DNA of 19,893 nucleotides from an uncultured Sutterella sp. (GCA_934249275.1 CAKQKT010000021.1:1-19893); one strand, 5' to 3'; shown: positions 1-9,464, numbered from the stretch's first letter. Numbers and translations are program-made. The notes: generated by a model from the sequence alone, not told the origin.

Positions 1-137
1 TCTCACGAGCCGGTTCTGACCTCGACTAAGGCACCATCGAGCCCCCTGTTTCCCCAAAAAGTCGGAAGAGCCAAAAAGTTCGGTTGCGTCACAAAATGAC
101 GGATGTGGGCATACGATGAGTCGGAGGCGAAGGTCTT

Positions 138-3100
138 TTGCCGATACCCGCTAGAATGGATTCGTTCGACTTGAAATTGAGCTCTCAAATGATTCATACC
201 GTCTACAGCAACAGCTATGAAGTGCTTCGCGCCGTTCTTCTGAGCAACATTGAGGCGCTCGGTGTCTCGGCCGGCGGCCGGGGCGCGGGGCTCTTTGAGC
301 GCGCCTTCGAGAAGGTGCCCGTCATTGCGCCCAACATGGCGGTTGAGGAGGATCTTCGCCGTGCGGTTGCCGATCGCGACGGGATCTGCGCCGGGCTCGA
401 CTTCATGATGCTCTCCGCCTGGATGGGCTTCTTCTCCAAGGAGCCGATGGCCAACATCGTCGGCAACGAGGCGGACTGGATGATCTGGGACGTGCTTCGC
501 CGCACCGGTCCGGAAAGTTTTCGCGAGATGCCGGGGCACGAGCGCCTGCGGCATTATCTCGAGGGCAAGAGCGACGAGGACGTCTGGCATCTGGCCCGTC
601 ATGTCGCCGAGGTTTTCGTTGTCTATTCGACCTATCGCCTCGACTGGATTCTCGACTGGCTCGGCATGCATCCCGAGATGCTCGCCGATACGATCGAGCG
701 AAGGACGGAAAGGACGAAGCTTGAGGAGCATCCGGACTTTCTCTGGCAGCGCGATCTCTGGCGCGAGCTTGCCGGACATGACGCCTGGCGGGGAAAGCGC
801 TTCCTTGAAGGCTTCCCCGACATGCTCAGGCGTCTTGCCGCCAGCAGCGGCTCGAAGCAGGTGTCGCTCGAGAACGACTTTACGGTGACGCTGCCCGATG
901 TGCTTCACGTGTTCGTGCCCTTCGTCGTTCCGCCCGTCATGCTTCCGATCATCAAGGCCTATGCGGCTTCGGGACGCGACGTCTGGTTCTATCTGCTCAA
1001 TCCCACTTCCGAATACTGGTTCGACCTGCTGCCGCGCAGGCTCTTCGACTGGAAGAGCGCGCCGGAGGGCGCCGAGTCCGACGGCCATCCGCTTCTGGCC
1101 GACAACGGCCGCTCGACGCGCGCCAACATCGACCGAATCTGGCGCTTTACGGCTGCGCCCGAGACCGCACTGGGCCTTTCCGAGCTCGGCGTCTCAGAAA
1201 AGGTCGACGAGTCGCTCCTTGAAGGCATGCCTTCGGCCGGCCGCACGTTCCTGCCGTCCGATTTTCTCAAGGGATATGCGGGCAGGCATCAGGACATTCG
1301 CGCCGACATGGCGGTTGAAAACCAGTCCTATTATCTCGAGGCCAACGATCCGGCGCTCCTGCGGCGCGTTCAGGATTCGATTCTGAAGCTAGACCCCGAC
1401 CTTGCGAAGACGGCCGGCGGTGTTCCGCTTTTCCGTGAGGACGACCGATCGATCCGCTTCATGCGCTCTCCGACGCCGATTCGCGAACTTGAGGCGCTGG
1501 CCGACTGGCTGCATGCGGAGTTTGCGGCCGATCCGGAACTGAGCCCGGACGACGTTCTCGTCGTGACGCCCGACATCTCGAGCACCGCGCCTCTGATTGC
1601 CAACGTCTTCGACAGCCTGCCTCCCGAGCGCCGCATCGAATGGCGCGTGGCCGGTCTGACGGATCTTGACGGCGATAAGGCGGCCCAGGCCGTGCTCGGC
1701 CTGGCCGATCTCGTGACGGGGCGCGCCTCGATCGAGGAATTCGAAAGCTGGATTTCGCTCCCGCACGTTTCGAAGCGCTTCGGACTTTCGTCCGAGACGG
1801 TGCCCGTGCTCGGCGCGTGGCTGCGTGCCGCGGGCTATCGCTTCGGCCTCTCCGACGAGCATCTTCTTCATCTTGATCCGGTCACTTTCGCAAATGTGAG
1901 GGACATGACGCTGGCCCGCGCCGTCGAGCGCCTTGTGATGGGCTTTGCGCTTCCCGCTGACGAAAACGATCCGCTCTTTGACACGCTTCCCGTGCGAGGC
2001 ACTGAAGAGGACGGCTGGACGGCCGTGGGCGACAATCCCGAACTTCTTGATGCCGCAAGCCGAATCAGCGAATCTCTGGAAGGCTTTCGCCTTCGTACGC
2101 AGAAGGCTGCGCCGCCCGCCGAGTGGACGGCATGGCTTGCAGATGCCGCCGCGGCCTTCTTCCGCGACGATGAGGGCGGGGCCTTCAATCGCATTCGCAG
2201 GGGCGCATCGGAACTTCGCGAGGAAATCGAGCGTGCCGGCGTGGACGAGATTCCGTTCGGCATCTTCATGAAGAGCCTGGCGCTCAAGCTGGAATCTTCG
2301 CCGGGCGGCGGCCAGCCTTCGTCTCGAATCACCTTCACGGGCATGGCCCAGCTTCGTCCGCTTCCCTACAAGATCATTGCAATCGTGGGACTCAACGAGA
2401 ACTGCGCCTTCCCGGGCAATTCGCATCGTCAGGAGTTCGATCTCATGGCGCATGCGCGCCGCCGAGGCGACCGAGACAGCCGCCGGGACAATCGAAACGT
2501 CTTTCTCGACATTCTGCTCGCCGCTCGCAGGAAGCTCCTCATTTCGTATGTCTGCGGCACGGGCGAGGGGTCGGCCGAGCGGCAGCCCTCCATCGTGGCG
2601 CAGGAGCTTCGCGAATGGCTGCTCACCTTTGCGCCCGGCCGCGCCGAACGCAGGCGCGCCGAAGAACTGCTCACATTCAGCGTGCCGCTCAATGCCTATT
2701 CGGCCGAGAGCTTCAGGGATGCGGGCCGCGGATGGCGAAGCCACGATCCTGCGCTTTTCGAAGCGCTCAGACAGGCGGTGTCGACCGGGTATGCCGCACC
2801 GGAGGAGAAGTTTGCCGACATGGGCGTGGAGGCCTTCAGGCGCGCCGAGATTTCCGTGCGCGAGCTTTGCGACTTCTGGAAGGCGCCGGCCGACAGGGCG
2901 CTTCGCGCTTCGGGCGTCATGCTGCCGGGCGAGTCCGGTGATGACGAGCGCGGCATGATGCCGCCCGACGATGCGCTCTCCGAATGGAAGCGCAGGAACG
3001 AGGCGTTCGAGGCCGTCGAATCGGGCGACTCCGCGGGCTGGCTCAAGAGAGCCGTTCTGAATCCGCGCTTCGGCACGGACGGCGTGCGCGACTGGATTTC

Positions 3101-3755
3101 CTGCGATGCGGCCGGCTTTGCGGAGTCGGTTGAGCGGATGAAGGCGGCGGTCGCTGCCGGCACGCTGCTTCCCAAAGAGGAAATTGACATCGATTTCGGG
3201 TCCGGATTCCCGCATGTCACGTCGAGACTGAGCGGGGTGCATGAGATTGAGGGGCGCCGGCGCTTCGTGCGCGCGTCCGTCTCCAAGGCGACCGGCAATC
3301 CCGTCACGCTTGCCTTTACGGAATTTGCCGCGGCCTGCGCGGCGGGCCGCGTAGACGAAGGATCGTTCGTCGCCGTATGGGCGGCGGAGCTTGCGGGCAC
3401 CTCTCTCAAGGAGCCCAAGAGCGAGGACAATCCTCACAAGCTCGTGACGATCCGCGTTCCGGCCCTGACGGCCGACGAGGCCGCACGGGTTCTGCGAGCC
3501 ATGCTCAAGCCTTATCTTGCGGCCGCTCAGTCTGCCGCCCAGGGCGTGGATACATACGGCATTTTCGATGATGAGGACGAGTCCGCAGACCGCATTCTCT
3601 GGCGCGGAAGGGATTTTCGAAAGGCAAGAAGACTGGCGCAGGCCAGGCGCGACGCGCGGTTCGGGGTTCTCAAGGGGCTTCTTGGGGACGATCCCGGATC
3701 GGCAGTAGGCGCCTTTGAGGATGCGGTTGACGAGGCCCTTGCGGGCATGGCTTGA
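138..3755 (+). CDS. recC: RecBCD enzyme subunit RecC
   Basis: RecC is the non-catalytic, Chi-scanning subunit of the RecBCD helicase-nuclease that resects double-strand ends for recombination. The protein matches remembered E. coli RecC along its length. The N-terminal block contains HTVYSNSYEVL, and a 'YSTYRLDWILDW' segment lies near residue 170. The inactivated-helicase core carries the conserved stretch around LRPLPYKIIAIVGLNE and RRGDRDSRRDNRNVFLD (nt about 2350-2520). The product is about 1,205 residues against about 1,120 in E. coli. The start is uncertain. TTG at 138 follows a GGAGG at 123-127, and an in-frame TGA at 117-119 caps the frame. ATG at 189 is where family homology begins but it lacks a good ribosome site; ATG at 156 is a third option. 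The gene is first in recC-recB-recD, and its stop lies 20 bases before the preferred recB ATG. Identification is secure; only the start is in doubt. Confidence 0.95.
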   Translation: MPIPARMDSFDLKLSSQMIHTVYSNSYEVLRAVLLSNIEALGVSAGGRGAGLFERAFEKVPVIAPNMAVEEDLRRAVADRDGICAGLDFMMLSAWMGFFSKEPMANIVGNEADWMIWDVLRRTGPESFREMPGHERLRHYLEGKSDEDVWHLARHVAEVFVVYSTYRLDWILDWLGMHPEMLADTIERRTERTKLEEHPDFLWQRDLWRELAGHDAWRGKRFLEGFPDMLRRLAASSGSKQVSLENDFTVTLPDVLHVFVPFVVPPVMLPIIKAYAASGRDVWFYLLNPTSEYWFDLLPRRLFDWKSAPEGAESDGHPLLADNGRSTRANIDRIWRFTAAPETALGLSELGVSEKVDESLLEGMPSAGRTFLPSDFLKGYAGRHQDIRADMAVENQSYYLEANDPALLRRVQDSILKLDPDLAKTAGGVPLFREDDRSIRFMRSPTPIRELEALADWLHAEFAADPELSPDDVLVVTPDISSTAPLIANVFDSLPPERRIEWRVAGLTDLDGDKAAQAVLGLADLVTGRASIEEFESWISLPHVSKRFGLSSETVPVLGAWLRAAGYRFGLSDEHLLHLDPVTFANVRDMTLARAVERLVMGFALPADENDPLFDTLPVRGTEEDGWTAVGDNPELLDAASRISESLEGFRLRTQKAAPPAEWTAWLADAAAAFFRDDEGGAFNRIRRGASELREEIERAGVDEIPFGIFMKSLALKLESSPGGGQPSSRITFTGMAQLRPLPYKIIAIVGLNENCAFPGNSHRQEFDLMAHARRRGDRDSRRDNRNVFLDILLAARRKLLISYVCGTGEGSAERQPSIVAQELREWLLTFAPGRAERRRAEELLTFSVPLNAYSAESFRDAGRGWRSHDPALFEALRQAVSTGYAAPEEKFADMGVEAFRRAEISVRELCDFWKAPADRALRASGVMLPGESGDDERGMMPPDDALSEWKRRNEAFEAVESGDSAGWLKRAVLNPRFGTDGVRDWISCDAAGFAESVERMKAAVAAGTLLPKEEIDIDFGSGFPHVTSRLSGVHEIEGRRRFVRASVSKATGNPVTLAFTEFAAACAAGRVDEGSFVAVWAAELAGTSLKEPKSEDNPHKLVTIRVPALTADEAARVLRAMLKPYLAAAQSAAQGVDTYGIFDDEDESADRILWRGRDFRKARRLAQARRDARFGVLKGLLGDDPGSAVGAFEDAVDEALAGMA

Positions 3756-3775
3756 GGCGGGGCGGCGAGAATACT

Positions 3776-6700
3776 ATGAACAAGGACAATTTCTCCGATT
3801 ATGAAGACGAAGCCATGCTTGCGGCCATGGCGGAGGCTGACGCCTCACTCGCAGACGAGTTCGTGCCGGACATGTTGCCCGGCGAGGCGGATGCCGTGCC
3901 GGGCGAGCCCGAATTCGAGATCGAGTTTGAAAGCGAGCCGGCTGAAGACGCCGGGGATGAGAACGCTGTTGTACCCGTCACGCCGGTCGATGCGGGCGAT
4001 TTTTCGGTTGAGACCGCCGTGCTGACGGAACCTACGCTTCTCGAGGCGTCCGCGGGCACGGGCAAGACCTTCTCGATCAAGCATCTGGTGCTCAGGCTGA
4101 TCGTCGAGAAGGACATGCCGATCAACCGGCTTCTGGTCGTGACCTTTACGAAGGCCGCGACGGCCGAGCTTGCGTCCCGCATCCGCGATCATATCGGCGA
4201 GACGCTCGGCTACCTCACCGGCATCTATGCACCGGAGGACGTCGACGGACTTGTCGTGAAGCAGGTGGACATCTGGCGCGGCGGCCTCGTCGAGGACGAG
4301 GTCGCGATTCGGCGCCTGCGCAATTCGCTCGCGTGTTTTGACGATGCGTCCATCAGCACGATTCACGGCTTCTGCCAGAAAATGCTCTCGGACCACGTGT
4401 TCACCTCGTCGGGAAGCTTTGAAACCGATTTTTCCGACGATGACTCGGCGCTTCGCAAGGAGGTGACCGAAGGGTTCCTGCGCAGGGAGCTCGATGCCTG
4501 TGCGACGGCCGACGATCGCCGTCTGCTCATGAAGAGCGGCGACTGGGCCGGAAAGCTCGGCGAACTGGCCGCACTGCCCGAGGATCTCGCGCCACGCGTC
4601 ATCAACGAGAAGGACGGATCCCTGCAGCATGCCTGGCTCGAGCGCTTCATCGAGACCGCGCCCGCCGAGCTTCGCGCGCTCAAGCGCGAGAAGGGCCTCG
4701 GGACCTATGACGACCTTCTGGCCGAAATGTGGATCACGCTCCGCGACGATCCGACGGGCGCCTTTGCCGCCGGCATTCGCCGCACGTACTCGGGCGTGCT
4801 GATCGACGAATTCCAGGATACGGACCCCGTTCAGTTTGCGATCTTCAACAGGCTTTTCCTGCAGATCCCCACCGGGGAGCGGAAGGCTCTTGGCGAGCGC
4901 GCGCTCTTTTTCGTGGGCGACCCGAAGCAGGCCATCTACCGCTTCCGTTCGGCCGACCTCGACACCTACATGCGTGCGCGCAGCCTGATCGGCAGGCACA
5001 GCCGTCTCGGGCGAAACTTCCGATCCTGTCCGAAGCTCGTCGAGGCGGTCAACAAGTTTTTCACCATCGCCGGTGCGAACGCCTTCCTGCGGCCGGACCT
5101 TGAATACAAGAGCGTCGATGCCCAGCCGGAACGCACGGGACTTTATCTTCTGGATGAAGACAAGATCTGGCGCGAGGCGGACGCCTTCGAAATCTGGACC
5201 ACGGAAGACGGTCTGGCGGACAAGGACGCCATTGTCGAGGCAACGGCTCGGACTGTTGCCGACGACATCGCGCGCCTCATCGCAAGAGGCCGCGAAGGCA
5301 CGGCCGCTCTGGCCGCCGGACCCGACGACAGGGTGATCGGCTCGATCGACATTGAGGTGAGAAGGAAGGATGACGATTCGGTACGAATCAAGACCATTCC
5401 CCTTCGAGCCGTCGAGGCCCGCGACATTGCGATTCTGGTGCAGAAGCGCGATCAGGTCGTTGAAGTCAGGGAGGCGCTTGCACGAAAGGGCGTCCGCGTC
5501 GTCATGAAGAGCAACGAGGACGTGTTCCGGACGGAGGAGGCGCATGACATGCTCTGCCTTCTGCACGCCTTTGCCGATCCCGGCGACGAGCGCGTGCTCA
5601 CCGCCCTCAGGGCGACTCGCCTTATGGCGTGCACGCTCTCAAAGCTCAGCGCCGATGACGAGGATGCGCGTTCCGAGCTTCGCGAACGTCTTGAAACGGG
5701 TCTTGTCCGCTGGCGCCGCGCCGGCGTGGCGGCTGCGGTTTCCTCCTTCATGAGCGAGGAGCAGCTCGCAGAGCGTCTTCTCCCCGTCGAGGGCGGCGAG
5801 CAGCGTCTCACGAACTATTCGCACATCGTCGAGCTTCTCAATGCGGCGGGCCGCAGCTATGCGACGCCCTCGGGGCTTGTCAGCTGGTTCGAGTCGGCCA
5901 GAACGCGTGCGGGCGACGAAGAGCGCGCCGTGCGTCTTGCGTCCGATGCGAACCTCGTGACTGTCGAGACCATCCATTCCAGCAAGGGCCTGCAGTATCC
6001 GCTCGTCTATTTGCCGCGCGCCGAAGCCATGGCCGTGCTCAGGGCTGAAAAGCGATCCGTATTCAAGCTGAGCGAGACAACGGGCATGACGCTCTCGATC
6101 ACGCACGAAGAGGCGTCCGAGTCCGAGGAACTCAAGGCCAAGCGCAATGAAGAGCTTGTGCGTCTGGCGTACGTTGCCATGACGCGTGCGGCGAGCAGGC
6201 TCGTTCTCGTGCTTCCTCAGAAGCTGACGATGAGCAAGTCGAAGAAGGCGCCGAAGGCGGGCTGGGACTGGCATTATTCGAGAAACGCCTACTTCATGGC
6301 GCTGACGGGCGAGCCGAAGCCCGATCGCGACGCCGTGCTGGCTGCTCTCAGGCAGCTTGACGGCATGCCGGGCTTCAGGCGCGTCGAAATCGACAGCCTG
6401 CTGGCGTCGAACGCCTCCCGCATTACGTCTGCCGCTCCGGCGCTCGATCCCGATCTGGGCGTCGATCCCGCATCGCCCGTGCTGCCGAAGTGGCGCATAA
6501 GCTCCTTTTCGAGCATCAATCGAACCGTTTCCGACGATGACGAAGGCGCGTGGTTCGGTTCGAGACAGTCTATCGGTTCGCTCGAAGGCATTCTCAACTT
6601 CCCGCGCGGCACGAAGGCCGGCGAGGCGATGCACGGCATGCTCGAGCATGCGGACTTCCCGGCGGTGGCGCCCGATACGGCGGAGGCCGACGAGCTTCGC

Positions 6701-7363
6701 CGCCGCCTCGCAAGAGAGAATATCGAGACCTTCCTCTCCTTTCCGGACGAAGCCTCGCTTGAGGCGGCCGTGAACGAAGGCGCCCGCATGATCTACGACG
6801 TCGTCAACGCCGAGATCCTGCCGGGGATCCGCCTTCGCGACGTGAAGCTGACGGAGCGCGCGTCCGAAATGCCGTTCCTGCTTCGCATGCGCGACGGCCT
6901 GAATGCAGGCGATCTTCGGAGGCTTCTTGACGACTTCGGTGATCCGTACCGGATTCCGGGGCTCTCCGACGACGATCTTTCGGGCTTTCTCACGGGCTTC
7001 ATCGACCTCGCGTTCGGCGCGGGCGGCAGGTTCTGGATTCTTGACTGGAAGAGCAACGCCATCACGCGCTGCGTCAAGAAGCAGTCCGACTTCACCGCTC
7101 CCGTCATGGCCGAGGAAATGCGCGTGCACCGCTATCGCCTGCAGTACCTCATCTACCTTGTGGCGCTCAGGCGCTTCCTCAAGGCGAGATTAGGTCCCGA
7201 CTACGACGACTCGCTGCTCGGCGGCGCCTGCTATGTCTTCCTTCGAGGCATCTCGGCCGATGCCGAGCGTACGGACGAAGGCATGCAGGGCGTTGTCTAC
7301 GATCCGGTGGGCATCGATAAGATTGCCCGTCTTGACGAACTCTTTTTGCCCGATCAGGAATAA
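3776..7363 (+). CDS. recB: RecBCD enzyme subunit RecB (3'-5' helicase and nuclease)
   Basis: RecB is the superfamily-1A 3'-5' helicase plus the only nuclease of RecBCD. Helicase motifs occur in order: Walker A EASAGTGKT (residues about 90-98), VTFTKAATAEL, STIHGFCQKML, the Walker B-type LIDEFQDTD, FVGDPKQAIYRFR, GRNFRS, ETIHSSKGLQYPLVYLP and AYVAMTRA. The C-terminal nuclease domain keeps the metal-binding and catalytic set: His953 in EAMHGMLEH, Asp1077 in GFIDLAF, Asp1090 and Lys1092 in LDWKSN, and the QYLIY helix. The product is 1,195 residues, close to E. coli's 1,180. I chose ATG 3776 over TTG 3752, which overlaps the recC stop and has no ribosome site. An acidic segment of about 80 residues precedes the Walker A motif, far longer than in E. 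coli. The stop is five bases from the recD ATG, indicating co-translation. Confidence 0.97.
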   Translation: MNKDNFSDYEDEAMLAAMAEADASLADEFVPDMLPGEADAVPGEPEFEIEFESEPAEDAGDENAVVPVTPVDAGDFSVETAVLTEPTLLEASAGTGKTFSIKHLVLRLIVEKDMPINRLLVVTFTKAATAELASRIRDHIGETLGYLTGIYAPEDVDGLVVKQVDIWRGGLVEDEVAIRRLRNSLACFDDASISTIHGFCQKMLSDHVFTSSGSFETDFSDDDSALRKEVTEGFLRRELDACATADDRRLLMKSGDWAGKLGELAALPEDLAPRVINEKDGSLQHAWLERFIETAPAELRALKREKGLGTYDDLLAEMWITLRDDPTGAFAAGIRRTYSGVLIDEFQDTDPVQFAIFNRLFLQIPTGERKALGERALFFVGDPKQAIYRFRSADLDTYMRARSLIGRHSRLGRNFRSCPKLVEAVNKFFTIAGANAFLRPDLEYKSVDAQPERTGLYLLDEDKIWREADAFEIWTTEDGLADKDAIVEATARTVADDIARLIARGREGTAALAAGPDDRVIGSIDIEVRRKDDDSVRIKTIPLRAVEARDIAILVQKRDQVVEVREALARKGVRVVMKSNEDVFRTEEAHDMLCLLHAFADPGDERVLTALRATRLMACTLSKLSADDEDARSELRERLETGLVRWRRAGVAAAVSSFMSEEQLAERLLPVEGGEQRLTNYSHIVELLNAAGRSYATPSGLVSWFESARTRAGDEERAVRLASDANLVTVETIHSSKGLQYPLVYLPRAEAMAVLRAEKRSVFKLSETTGMTLSITHEEASESEELKAKRNEELVRLAYVAMTRAASRLVLVLPQKLTMSKSKKAPKAGWDWHYSRNAYFMALTGEPKPDRDAVLAALRQLDGMPGFRRVEIDSLLASNASRITSAAPALDPDLGVDPASPVLPKWRISSFSSINRTVSDDDEGAWFGSRQSIGSLEGILNFPRGTKAGEAMHGMLEHADFPAVAPDTAEADELRRRLARENIETFLSFPDEASLEAAVNEGARMIYDVVNAEILPGIRLRDVKLTERASEMPFLLRMRDGLNAGDLRRLLDDFGDPYRIPGLSDDDLSGFLTGFIDLAFGAGGRFWILDWKSNAITRCVKKQSDFTAPVMAEEMRVHRYRLQYLIYLVALRRFLKARLGPDYDDSLLGGACYVFLRGISADAERTDEGMQGVVYDPVGIDKIARLDELFLPDQE

Positions 7364-7368
7364 CAGGA

Positions 7369-9345
7369 ATGACGATCAATACTTTGAACGATCCCGGGCG
7401 AACGCTTCCGCCGAAGCTCTCCGCATTCGGCGAGGCACTCCTGCGCATTGCGGACCGCGCTCGAGCAAAGGCGGGGCAGTCGCCCTTTGGCGACGAGATG
7501 CACGCATTCATGCTTGCCGCAACCTCAGCCTTTGCAGGCGCCGACGACAGGGGAAGCGTATGCGTGAGGCTTCTCGACGTTGCGCACCGCATGGGACTTG
7601 ACGCCGACGCTGATCCGGAAGGCTGCAATGCGGTGATCCGCGGGCATCTTGCCGAGCTCGCGCAATGGGGCATTGCGGATTCGGGACTTCCGGCCGATGC
7701 GGAGGTTGAAGGTGCTCGTCCTGTCGCGCCCTTGAGGCTGGACGAAGGCGAAGGCGGTCTCAAGTCGCGCCTATACTTCGCACGCTTCTTTGCCGAAGAG
7801 CAGGGACTGGCCGCGGCGCTCGTCAGAATCGCCGCCAAGCCTCCTCGCGTGCTTCCTGCCGCGACGGCCGAGCTCGTCAACAAGCTTACAGGCGCGCTCA
7901 ATGCGGACGAACTTCAGGCCCGGGCCGTGAGGCTTGCGCTTGAAAACCGTCTGGCCGTCATTTCGGGCGGTCCGGGCACGGGCAAGACGACGACCGTCGT
8001 GCTGATTCTCGAGTGCCTGCTTGAAGAGAACAAGAACCTGTCGATCTATCTGGCCGCGCCGACCGGCAAGGCCACGAGCCGCATGCGCCAGTCGATCGTG
8101 GCAATGACGCAGGGCCCGATTGCCGGCAACTTCCCGCGCATGAAGGAGGTGGTCGCAGAGGACGAGGCGGGCGAGCGCGCGCGCCGCGTTGAGGAGCACA
8201 CGATTCACAAGTGGCTCGTCAAGAAGACCGCCTCGGGCGAAAAGCCGTCGGCCAGCAATCCGCTTCCCGCCGACGTGCTCATCATCGACGAAGCTTCGAT
8301 GGTCGACATCCATCTTGCCGCGCGTCTTTTTGATGTCGTCTCCGAAGAGACCCGCGTCATCATTCTCGGCGACAAGCACCAGCTTGCCGCCGTGGGTCCG
8401 GGCGCCGTCTTCGCGGACATTTCGGCTTCGGACGGCGCGCTTTCGAAGAATACGGTCGAATTGAAGACGAGCCGCCGCTTTGCCGCGGGATCCGTCATTG
8501 CGAAGCTCGCCGCCGCGATCAATCACGACGGAGGCATTTCGAGCATAACTGCGCGCATGACGGTGAAGCGTCTTCTGGCTGATGCCAGGTCCGATGCCGA
8601 TCCGAACTGGCGCATTGCCTGGGACGACGCCCTGCCTGAAGGCGGGGACTGGGGCCTGACGGAGGTGGCCCGCCAATGGCTTGACGAGCGCTTTGCGCGC
8701 TACGCCGAGGCGCTCACGGCCTACATGAGGCTTGTAACCGACAATGCGCCCGCGCCCGAAGCCGTTGATGCGGCCGGCCGCAAGCTCTGGGAAATCTTCC
8801 AGACCTTCAGGCCGCTCTGCGCCCAGCGCCGCGGAGCGCAGAGCGTCGAAGGGATCAATGCCTGGGCCGAACAAAAGGTGAGGAATGCGCTCCTGGACGC
8901 CGGTTTTGTCAGCTTCCTGCACGATCGATGGAATTATCCGGGGCGCGCGGTCATCATCCGCTGCAACGACGACCTGCTCGGCGTCTTCAACGGCGACGTC
9001 GGCATCGTGCTTCCAAATGCGAAGCTTGAGCTCCGCGCAGTTTTCTTCGACGCCGACCGAAGCCTTCCGCCGGCGCTTCTGCCGTCCCACGACACGGCCT
9101 TCGCCATGACGATCCATCAGTCACAGGGCTCTGAATTTCCTGAGGTCGCCGTTTTCCTCCCGACCGATCCCGCCTCCGGCCTGGCAACCCGCGAGCTCCT
9201 CTATACGGGCGTCACGCGCACGAAGCGCTCGGTCGACATCTTCGGCAGCGAGGATGTCCTCTGCGCCTCCGTCGAGCATCGTACGGTGCGAGTCTCAGGG
9301 CTGGCGGACAGACTGAACGAGGCGGCAGGCAGCCACAAAGGCTGA
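7369..9345 (+). CDS. recD: RecBCD enzyme subunit RecD (5'-3' helicase)
   Basis: RecD is the superfamily-1B 5'-3' helicase motor of RecBCD; it also activates nuclease action and controls the response to Chi. Visible motifs: Walker A GGPGTGKT at residues 200-207, AAPTGKATSRM (motif Ia), Walker B LIIDEASMVD, ILGDKHQLAAVGPGAVF (motif III), LKTSRRF (motif IV), and near the C-terminus MTIHQSQGSEF (motif V) and RELLYTGVTRTK (motif VI). The 658-residue product is slightly longer than E. coli RecD (608). The N-terminal 190 residues form the RecC-contacting domain and are poorly conserved, as usual. ATG 7369 follows an AGGA at 7355-7358 inside the end of recB. It is the last gene of the operon, followed within six bases by a strong terminator. 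All motor motifs are intact, so the complex should be a full RecBCD rather than AddAB. Confidence 0.96.
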   Translation: MTINTLNDPGRTLPPKLSAFGEALLRIADRARAKAGQSPFGDEMHAFMLAATSAFAGADDRGSVCVRLLDVAHRMGLDADADPEGCNAVIRGHLAELAQWGIADSGLPADAEVEGARPVAPLRLDEGEGGLKSRLYFARFFAEEQGLAAALVRIAAKPPRVLPAATAELVNKLTGALNADELQARAVRLALENRLAVISGGPGTGKTTTVVLILECLLEENKNLSIYLAAPTGKATSRMRQSIVAMTQGPIAGNFPRMKEVVAEDEAGERARRVEEHTIHKWLVKKTASGEKPSASNPLPADVLIIDEASMVDIHLAARLFDVVSEETRVIILGDKHQLAAVGPGAVFADISASDGALSKNTVELKTSRRFAAGSVIAKLAAAINHDGGISSITARMTVKRLLADARSDADPNWRIAWDDALPEGGDWGLTEVARQWLDERFARYAEALTAYMRLVTDNAPAPEAVDAAGRKLWEIFQTFRPLCAQRRGAQSVEGINAWAEQKVRNALLDAGFVSFLHDRWNYPGRAVIIRCNDDLLGVFNGDVGIVLPNAKLELRAVFFDADRSLPPALLPSHDTAFAMTIHQSQGSEFPEVAVFLPTDPASGLATRELLYTGVTRTKRSVDIFGSEDVLCASVEHRTVRVSGLADRLNEAAGSHKG

Positions 9346-9350
9346 GCTAG

Positions 9351-9390
9351 AGGCTCTCTTTGCGGTGAAGGCTGCGGGAGAGCCTTTTTT
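9351..9390 (+). terminator. Rho-independent terminator of recCBD
   Basis: An 8-bp perfect stem, AGGCTCTC (9351-9358) with GAGAGCCT (9378-9385), encloses a 19-base loop and leads into six T residues (9385-9390). It begins five bases after the recD stop and separates the recombination operon from the exporter operon. Confidence 0.88.
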
Positions 9391-9407
9391 GGACGCGTTG
9401 AACAAAA

Positions 9408-9423
9408 TGAACCGGCCGGTTCA
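9408..9423. promoter_or_regulatory. Putative TetR-family operator O1
   Basis: TGAACCGGCCGGTTCA is a perfect 16-bp palindrome, typical in size and symmetry for a TetR-family dimer site. Its right end overlaps the proposed -35 hexamer of the exporter promoter. A second, related palindrome lies 41 bp downstream centre to centre, and the operon encodes a TetR-family protein. The assignment to that protein is inference. Confidence 0.7.
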
Positions 9424-9449
9424 AAATGTTTGTGGAAATGCGATAAGAT
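9420..9449 (+). promoter_or_regulatory. Proposed sigma-70 promoter of the exporter operon
   Basis: TTCAAA (9420-9425, 4 of 6 to the -35 consensus) and TAAGAT (9444-9449, 4 of 6 to the -10 consensus) are 18 bp apart. The start of transcription would fall near 9456, inside the second palindrome. Both hexamers are imperfect, so the support comes mainly from their placement between the two operators. Confidence 0.45.
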
Positions 9450-9464
9450 GAACTGAATGGTTCA
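9449..9464. promoter_or_regulatory. Putative TetR-family operator O2
   Basis: TGAACTGAATGGTTCA keeps the TGAAC-N6-GTTCA arms of O1 with a non-palindromic centre. It spans the proposed -10 end and transcription start. The 41-bp centre spacing from O1 is close to four helical turns, placing both sites on the same DNA face. Confidence 0.62.

Noticed and set aside
84..117. TTGCGT and TACGAT as a promoter for recC
   Set aside because: The spacer would be 22 bp and both hexamers are poor matches.
1389..3437. Long antisense open frame (682 codons) opposite recC, with similar long ones opposite recB, recD, the permeases and the MFS gene
   Set aside because: They lie wholly inside well-identified genes, have low-complexity Arg/Ala/Gly/His composition and show no recognisable domain. 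Long antisense frames are expected from strong third-position GC bias.
138..9345. Idea that the recombination operon might be a defence island or an AddAB-type variant
   Set aside because: All three subunits match canonical RecC, RecB and RecD with intact motifs, and no defence genes adjoin them.
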